This document shows positions 59,328-64,000 of a stretch of DNA of 64,000 bases, in pieces. Every line of letters begins with the position of its first letter. The first letter of the stretch is position 1. The position numbers and the translations under genes were made by a program. This stretch comes from Hoeflea_A sp965249925 (GTDB lineage Bacteria; Pseudomonadota; Alphaproteobacteria; Rhizobiales; Rhizobiaceae). Under the pieces are notes generated by a model. It ran no database searches, had not been told where the DNA came from, and saw only the letters and a list, made by a program, of their open reading frames with translations. The stretch spans positions 248,001 through 312,000 of the forward strand of contig OZ252260.1 in the NCBI GenBank assembly GCA_965249925.1, in the 5' to 3' direction.

Positions 59328-60677
59328 ATGAATACGGCTCCCACGTCATGCCGGTGCCTTGCGATCGTGTTGGCCGGTATGTGCGCCGTATCCGCATATG
59401 GAGGTTCGGCATCCGCCGGGGAATTGACAGTCGAAGGATCGATCACCGCGGAGATGCGTTATTTTCCCGACGGGCCTGCCTACGGAGACCCGGACAGTCG
59501 CCTGTTTCGCGGGCTGCAGGACGCGGTGCGCCGTATTGCACCGGACTTCATCTTTCCGTTTACCGGACAGGATGACCGAAAGCTCTGGCCCTCGACCGCG
59601 CTACGGATGAAAATGACCTTTGCAGCGGACAACGACAAGGATGTCTTTGTCCTCCAGCCCTTTGCCCGTTACGACCCCTACAACGACCGGCGCAGTCATG
59701 TCGATCTGCGCGAAGCCTCGTGGACCCACACCGAGGACAACTGGGAACTTGTCGTCGGCGCTTCACAGGTGTTTTGGGGCGTCACGGAATCGCGGCATCT
59801 GGTCGATATCGTCAACCAGATCGACTTTGTGGAAGACATCGGCTTCGACCAGGAAAGACTCGGGCAGCCGATGGTCAACCTCAATCTGTTCGGGGACTGG
59901 GGCGAGCTGGCCCTGTTTTATCTTCCCTATTTCCGCGAGCGGACCTTTCCTTCCAACAATGCGCGCCTGCGCGGCCCGCTGCCCATCGATACCGACGCGA
60001 CCATCTACGAATCGGATCGCGAACAGTGGCATCCGGACTTCGCCGCCCGTTACTCCAATAGCTGGGGCCCGGCCGATCTCGGCGTGTCGTTCTTTCGCGG
60101 CACCAGCCGCGAGCCGAGCATCAAGGTCCGACTGACGCCCCTGGGCATTGCCGCAGTGCCCGCCTACGACATCATGACCCAGGTCGGCATCGATGCGCTC
60201 TATGCCCAGGAGAATATGATCTGGAAGCTGGAAGCCATCCACCGCTGGGACCAGGGCGAGCCGTTCTTCGCGACCGTTGCCGGTTTTGAATACACGATTT
60301 TCGACGCGTTCGGCACCGGCGCCGATATCGGGATTCTCGGCGAATATCTGTATGACGGCCGTGACCGGTATGCGCCGCCGACGGTCTTTGACAACGATGT
60401 GTTTGCCGGCTTGCGCATTACCCTCAATGACCCGAAAGACACCAACATCCTGATGGGCGCCACCTACGATCTCAACAACAGCAACATCTTTTTCGATCTC
60501 GATGCCACCCGGCGCATCGGTGAGAATTGGCAGTTGCAACTGGATGCCCGTCTGTTCATCGACGTGCCGACCTTCGAGATCTGGGACATTCCGGAACTGT
60601 TGTATTCGACCCCCGACCCCCTCGAGTTCGTCTCCCAGGACAGCTATTTGCAAATCAAATTGGCACGGTTTTTCTGA
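59328..60677 (+). CDS. Outer-membrane beta-barrel protein (DUF1302-like)
   Basis: 449 residues from ATG 59328 (AGGAG 7 nt upstream); ATG 59307 has no site. Signal peptide ending SAYGGSASAG. The mature part alternates polar and hydrophobic residues in beta strands and ends in Phe (SYLQIKLARFF), the outer-membrane insertion signature. Motifs such as LREASWTHTEDNWELVVGAS, WGVTESRHLVDIVNQIDFVE are typical of barrels found next to MMPL/LolA-like genes. Probably the outer-membrane end of the same transport system. Confidence 0.82.
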   Translation: MNTAPTSCRCLAIVLAGMCAVSAYGGSASAGELTVEGSITAEMRYFPDGPAYGDPDSRLFRGLQDAVRRIAPDFIFPFTGQDDRKLWPSTALRMKMTFAADNDKDVFVLQPFARYDPYNDRRSHVDLREASWTHTEDNWELVVGASQVFWGVTESRHLVDIVNQIDFVEDIGFDQERLGQPMVNLNLFGDWGELALFYLPYFRERTFPSNNARLRGPLPIDTDATIYESDREQWHPDFAARYSNSWGPADLGVSFFRGTSREPSIKVRLTPLGIAAVPAYDIMTQVGIDALYAQENMIWKLEAIHRWDQGEPFFATVAGFEYTIFDAFGTGADIGILGEYLYDGRDRYAPPTVFDNDVFAGLRITLNDPKDTNILMGATYDLNNSNIFFDLDATRRIGENWQLQLDARLFIDVPTFEIWDIPELLYSTPDPLEFVSQDSYLQIKLARFF

Positions 60678-60698
60678 ACGCGTGCACCGGTTTCGCAG

Positions 60699-62357
60699 TC
60701 AGACGGAGCCCGCAACGGCCCTGCCGGCCGCGCGGCCCGAGAACAGGCAGCCGCCCAGAAACGTGCCCTCCAGCGCATTGTACCCGTGGACTCCGCCGCC
60801 ACCGAAGCCGGCCACTTCGCCGGCCGCATAGAGGCCTTCGATCACCGCGCCTTGGGCGTCCAGAACCCGGGAAGACAGGTCCGTCTGGATACCGCCGAGC
60901 GTTTTGCGGGTCAGGATGTTGAGCTTAACTGCAATCAGCGGACCATGCTTCGGATCGAGGATCCGGTGTGGTTTGGCGGAACGGATCAATCGGTCGCCGA
61001 TAAAGGCGCGGGCGCCGCGCATGGCGACGATCTGCATGTCTTTGGAATAGGGATTGTCGACCTCCCGATCGCGCGCTTCGATTTGCGACCGCAGCCGATC
61101 GAGGGGTATGAGGCCGTCCCCGGTGAGGGCGTTCATGCCTTCGACCAGCGCTTCGATCGTATCGCGCACCACGAAGTCAGCGCCCTTTTCCTTGAACGCC
61201 TCGACCGGCGCGGGTGCGCCTTTTTTGACCCGCTGCAACACCTTGGCGATGCTCTTGCCCGTCAGGTCCGGGTTTTGCTCCGACCCCGACAGTGCGAACT
61301 CCTTTTCGATAATCGACTGGGTGAGGACGAACCAGCTGTAGTCATAGCCCGTGGCCAGGATATGCCGAAGGGTCGACAGGGTGTCGAAACCCGGCAGGCA
61401 CGGCAACGGCATGCGGTTGCCCTCGGCGTCGCACCAGAAGGATGACGGCCCGGGCAGGATGCGAATACCGTGTTCAGGCCAGATCGGATCCCAGTTGCGA
61501 ACACCCTCGGTGTAGTGCCACATGCGATCGCTGTTGATGATCGCCGCACCGGCCTTCTCGCTGATGCCGATCATCCGGCCATCCACGTGGGCCGGCACGC
61601 CGGACACCATATGCGCAGGCGGGTCGCCCAACCGGTCGCGCGGCCAGTTCTGGCGCACAAGATCGTGGTTGCCACCGATTCCACCGGAGGTAACGATGAC
61701 CGCGCCGGCCTCGAAGGTAAAATCGCCGGTCACGGTACGATTGGATTGGACGCCGCGGACAGTATCGCTGTCCTCCAGCAAGCTACCGCGCACACCGCTG
61801 ACGCGACCGTCAGTGGTGATGATCTCGTCGACCTGGTGGCGAAACCGCAGAGTTACCCTGCCCTTCTCAACCCCGTCGCGGACGCGCCGTTCAAACGGTT
61901 CGATCAGCCCGGGTCCGGTACCCCAAGTGATATGGAAGCGCGGCACCGAATTGCCGTGACCGTCGGCCAGCGCCCCGCCACGCTCGGCCCAGCCGACGAC
62001 CGGAAACCAGCGCACGCCCTGCTGGTGCAACCACGAGCGCTTTTCGCCGGCCGCGAAATCGACGTAGGCTTCCGCCCAGCGACGCGGCCAGTGATCGTCC
62101 TCCCGGTCGAAGCCGGCCGATCCGAGCCAGTCCTGCCAGGCGAGATCCCGGCTGTCGCGAATCCGCAGCCGGCGCTGCTCCGGCGAGTTGACGAGAAAAA
62201 GCCCGCCGAAAGACCAGAAGGCCTGACCGCCGATATTGGCCTCGTTCTCCTGGTCCAGCAGCAGGACGGATTTGCCGGCGTCGGCGATTTCCGCCGCTAC
62301 GGTCAGACCCGCCAGACCCGCTCCCACGACAATCGCGTCAAACTCCGGCGTACTCAC
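60699..62357 (-). CDS. FAD-binding dehydrogenase (KsdD/FrdA-like flavoprotein)
   Basis: 552 residues. N-terminal FAD motif DAIVVGAGLAGLTVAAEIAD, LLLDQENEANIGGQAFWSFG, a central FAD-dependent region with GAVIVTSGGIGGNHDLV, and C-terminal GLYAAGEVAGFGGGGVHGYN. The 3-ketosteroid dehydrogenase / fumarate reductase flavoprotein class oxidises or reduces C-C bonds of unknown substrates. Convergent with the barrel gene; its role with the lipid-transport set is unproven. Confidence 0.9.
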   Translation of the reverse strand: MSTPEFDAIVVGAGLAGLTVAAEIADAGKSVLLLDQENEANIGGQAFWSFGGLFLVNSPEQRRLRIRDSRDLAWQDWLGSAGFDREDDHWPRRWAEAYVDFAAGEKRSWLHQQGVRWFPVVGWAERGGALADGHGNSVPRFHITWGTGPGLIEPFERRVRDGVEKGRVTLRFRHQVDEIITTDGRVSGVRGSLLEDSDTVRGVQSNRTVTGDFTFEAGAVIVTSGGIGGNHDLVRQNWPRDRLGDPPAHMVSGVPAHVDGRMIGISEKAGAAIINSDRMWHYTEGVRNWDPIWPEHGIRILPGPSSFWCDAEGNRMPLPCLPGFDTLSTLRHILATGYDYSWFVLTQSIIEKEFALSGSEQNPDLTGKSIAKVLQRVKKGAPAPVEAFKEKGADFVVRDTIEALVEGMNALTGDGLIPLDRLRSQIEARDREVDNPYSKDMQIVAMRGARAFIGDRLIRSAKPHRILDPKHGPLIAVKLNILTRKTLGGIQTDLSSRVLDAQGAVIEGLYAAGEVAGFGGGGVHGYNALEGTFLGGCLFSGRAAGRAVAGSV

Positions 62358-62377
62358 ACACTACCCCTCAACCTGTC

Positions 62378-63409
62378 CTAACGCTCCGTCAGCTTCAGCT
62401 CGATACGGCGATTGGTGGCGCGTGCCTCCGGTGAATCGTCCACCTCGATCGGCTGAAACTCGCCAAATCCGGCGGCCACGAGCCGGTTGGACGGCACCCC
62501 CCGGTCGATCAGGAATTTGACCACGGAGGTGGCCCGACCGGACGACAGCTCCCAGTTGTCGGCGTAGCGGCCGGTCCCCGATAGCGGCACATTGTCGGTG
62601 TGACCGTCGACCCGCAGCACCCAGTTGATGTCGTCCGGAATCTCGCGCGCCAGATCGATCAGCGCGACCGCCAGTTTTTCCATTTCGCCCTGGCCGGCTT
62701 CGTTGAGGTCGGCGCTGCCCGAGGGGAAAAGCACCTCGGACTGGAACACGAAGCGGTCGCCGACAATGCGGATATTCTCGCGATCCGACAGGATCTCGCG
62801 CAGCCGGCCAAAAAAGTCCGATCGGTAGCGGTTGAGCTCCTGCACCCGCTGCGCCAGGGCCACGTTGAGACGCCGGCCAAGGTCGGCAATCTTGGTCTGC
62901 GACTCCCGGTCTTTTGTCTCTGAAACCTCGAGGGCTTCCTCCAGGGCACCGATCTGCCGGCGCAGTGCCGCAATCTGCTGATTGAGCAGTTCGACCTGCG
63001 ACTGGGCCCGCTGGCTCAGTTGTCGCTCTTCGTCGAGCGACTCGGCCAATTCACCGATCCGCTGCTGCGCCTCGCTCGACGCGTTGGTGCCGCGCGCCAG
63101 CAGTTCCTGCAGCCGCGAGCGTTCACCCTCGGTATCCGCCAGGGTAGCCTGAACGTTGGCGAGCGCATCTTCAAGATCCTGACGACTCGATTCCTCTAGA
63201 GCCAGCAACTGCGTCAGCTCATTGATCTGGCTGTTTAGCCGGTTGAGCACTTCGTCGCGACCGCTGATTTCCCGGCTGAGCAGGAACTGCGCCAGCACGA
63301 AAACCGACAGCAGGAACATGATCGCCAGCAGCAACGTCGACAACGCGTCGACAAAGCCGGGCCAGTAGTCGACCCCTCCAAGGCCACGGCGATTCTTTGC
63401 CAGCGCCAC
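62378..63409 (-). CDS. OmpA/MotB-like membrane protein with coiled coil
   Basis: 343 residues. Single N-terminal TM helix with a conserved Asp (WPGFVDALSTLLLAIMFLLS), the hallmark of MotB/ExbD-like stator partners; a long coiled coil (50-195); and a C-terminal OmpA domain binding peptidoglycan (VLFPSGSADLNEAGQGEMEK, VDGHTDNVPL, AAGFGEFQPI, RATNRRIELKLTE). Pairs with the MotA/ExbB-like gene 6 bp upstream to form an ion-powered envelope motor. Rhizobiales keep this pair apart from flagellar genes. Confidence 0.9.
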   Translation of the reverse strand: MALAKNRRGLGGVDYWPGFVDALSTLLLAIMFLLSVFVLAQFLLSREISGRDEVLNRLNSQINELTQLLALEESSRQDLEDALANVQATLADTEGERSRLQELLARGTNASSEAQQRIGELAESLDEERQLSQRAQSQVELLNQQIAALRRQIGALEEALEVSETKDRESQTKIADLGRRLNVALAQRVQELNRYRSDFFGRLREILSDRENIRIVGDRFVFQSEVLFPSGSADLNEAGQGEMEKLAVALIDLAREIPDDINWVLRVDGHTDNVPLSGTGRYADNWELSSGRATSVVKFLIDRGVPSNRLVAAGFGEFQPIEVDDSPEARATNRRIELKLTER

Positions 63410-63415
63410 CGCCGT

Positions 63416-64000
63416 CTACCGGGTATTCGACTTCTTGTCCGGACCGAGCTTGTTGATCCGGTTGCTCAAGTTGTCGAGGGTTTCACGCATGGCTCGCGAT
63501 TCATTCTGCTGGGCCTCGATCCAGTCGCGCAGCATCTGCTGTTCGTTGCGCATGTTCTTCACCAGCCCCTGTATGCCTTCGGCCAGGTTGGCCATAGCGG
63601 CTGTCGAGCGCTGGCTGATGCCACCGCCGGACTGGGCCATCGACTGGACCGTTTCCGACAGGCGCCTGATATCCTCGGCGCTCTCGGCGCCGCTCGAAAC
63701 GTCATGAGCGACAATATCGAAGTCCGGATCGGTCACCGTCGAAAGCCAGTTCTCCAGCTCCGTGTAAAAACGGTTCTGGGCACGCCCCGCCTGCAGGTCG
63801 AGGAAACCCAGCACCAGTGAACCGGAGAGACCGAACAGCGACGAGGAAAACGCCGTTCCCATACCGTCGAGCGGCGATGCAAGGCCGGTTTTCAGGGCCT
63901 GTAGAACATCGTTCGTGTCGCCGGTTCCCGGATCGAGCGATTGGATGACCGTATTGATCGAGCCGATTGTCTGCAGCAAACCCCAGAATGTGCCAAGCAG
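63416..64000 (-). CDS. MotA/TolQ/ExbB-family protein, 5' end cut by window
   Basis: Runs in from the right edge; the visible 194 codons are the C-terminal part. LLGTFWGLLQTIGSINTVIQ and GMGTAFSSSLFGLSGSLVLGFLDL are the conserved membrane segments of the MotA/ExbB channel, followed by a cytoplasmic helical tail (SAEDIRRLSETVQSMAQ, NEQQMLRDWIEAQQN). Forms the proton channel of the stator with the MotB-like protein encoded next. The start is outside the window. Confidence 0.88.
   Translation of the reverse strand: MLGTFWGLLQTIGSINTVIQSLDPGTGDTNDVLQALKTGLASPLDGMGTAFSSSLFGLSGSLVLGFLDLQAGRAQNRFYTELENWLSTVTDPDFDIVAHDVSSGAESAEDIRRLSETVQSMAQSGGGISQRSTAAMANLAEGIQGLVKNMRNEQQMLRDWIEAQQNESRAMRETLDNLSNRINKLGPDKKSNTR

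Noticed and set aside
62378..64000. MotB-like/MotA-like pair as ZorA/ZorB of a Zorya defence system
   Set aside because: The visible MotA-like tail is short, the MotB-like partner has a long coiled coil of the envelope-stator type, and no ZorC, ZorD or ZorE is next to it. The pair is also a standard Rhizobiales envelope pair. The window ends before the start, so it cannot be fully excluded.
1..64000. CRISPR arrays or cas genes
   Set aside because: No short direct repeats with regular unique spacers and no Cas-like protein were found. The only regular repeat is the coding 276-bp array at 16205-17560.

Overview
This 64 kb window is high-GC chromosomal DNA from an alphaproteobacterium of the order Hyphomicrobiales (Rhizobiales). 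The evidence is gene content and order: ruvC-ruvA-ruvB with yebC; zapA, a 6S RNA locus and 5-formyl-THF cyclo-ligase followed by ymdB; the tkt-gap-pgk block with a class I fructose-bisphosphate aldolase further on; and the lineage-restricted families RcdA (DUF1465), DUF1192 and DUF4164. Two TTAA-N7-TTAA sites upstream of rcdA match the CtrA cell-cycle box of this class.

Layout. 1-2.7 kb: a GAF-GAF-PAS adenylate cyclase (cut by the window edge), a translationally coupled repeat coiled-coil protein, and a divergent GFA-family protein. 2.8-6.9 kb: a glnHPQ-type glutamine importer in one unit with a C45 (penicillin acyltransferase-like) hydrolase and an RpiR regulator. 7.0-9.3 kb: TetR regulator, small membrane protein, RidA-like protein, WYL regulator. 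9.5-12.5 kb: ruvCAB and yebC. 12.8-14.6 kb: MBL-fold protein and a TetR regulator with a 34-bp palindrome. 14.65-23.6 kb: an accessory island bounded by two direct copies of the 3' end of ymdB. It holds an ASCH/winged-helix protein, a degenerate tRNA-Phe-like sequence, a secreted-adhesin-like protein with five near-identical 276-bp repeats, a DUF4238 protein, a nonsense-interrupted ORF and a two-TM protein. 23.2-25.6 kb: the core ymdB / cyclo-ligase / 6S / zapA / DUF4164 run. 25.8-26.1 kb: a 305-bp MITE-like element. 26.2-30.8 kb: tkt, gap, DUF1272, pgk.

30.8-41.1 kb, minus strand: a nine-gene operon combining a BMP-family ABC importer (Tat-exported binding protein, two permeases, double ATPase) with a formamidase, a biuret amidohydrolase, a second isochorismatase-like amidohydrolase, a cupin and a two-domain allophanate hydrolase, with a divergent LysR regulator. 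The parts describe import of a urea-derived or related C-N compound and its breakdown to ammonia and CO2. This is the most interesting system in the window. 41.1-44.8 kb: DUF1330, GrpB, a rhodanese lacking its cysteine, 1-Cys peroxiredoxin, LysR. 45.0-55.3 kb: class I aldolase, SGNH hydrolase, small membrane protein, quinone oxidoreductase, DUF1192, a candidate CtrA-linked sRNA, rcdA, rpmE, an ABC exporter with a coupled 38-aa ORF, a YcaQ-like glycosylase, a flavodoxin-fold oxidoreductase and an L,D-transpeptidase. 56.0-60.7 kb: an RND/MMPL exporter, a LolA-like periplasmic protein and an outer-membrane barrel, a likely envelope lipid-transport set. 60.7-64.0 kb: an FAD-dependent dehydrogenase and an OmpA/MotB-like plus MotA/ExbB-like pair cut by the window end.

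Functions were assigned by reading motifs and recalling families; no database search was run.
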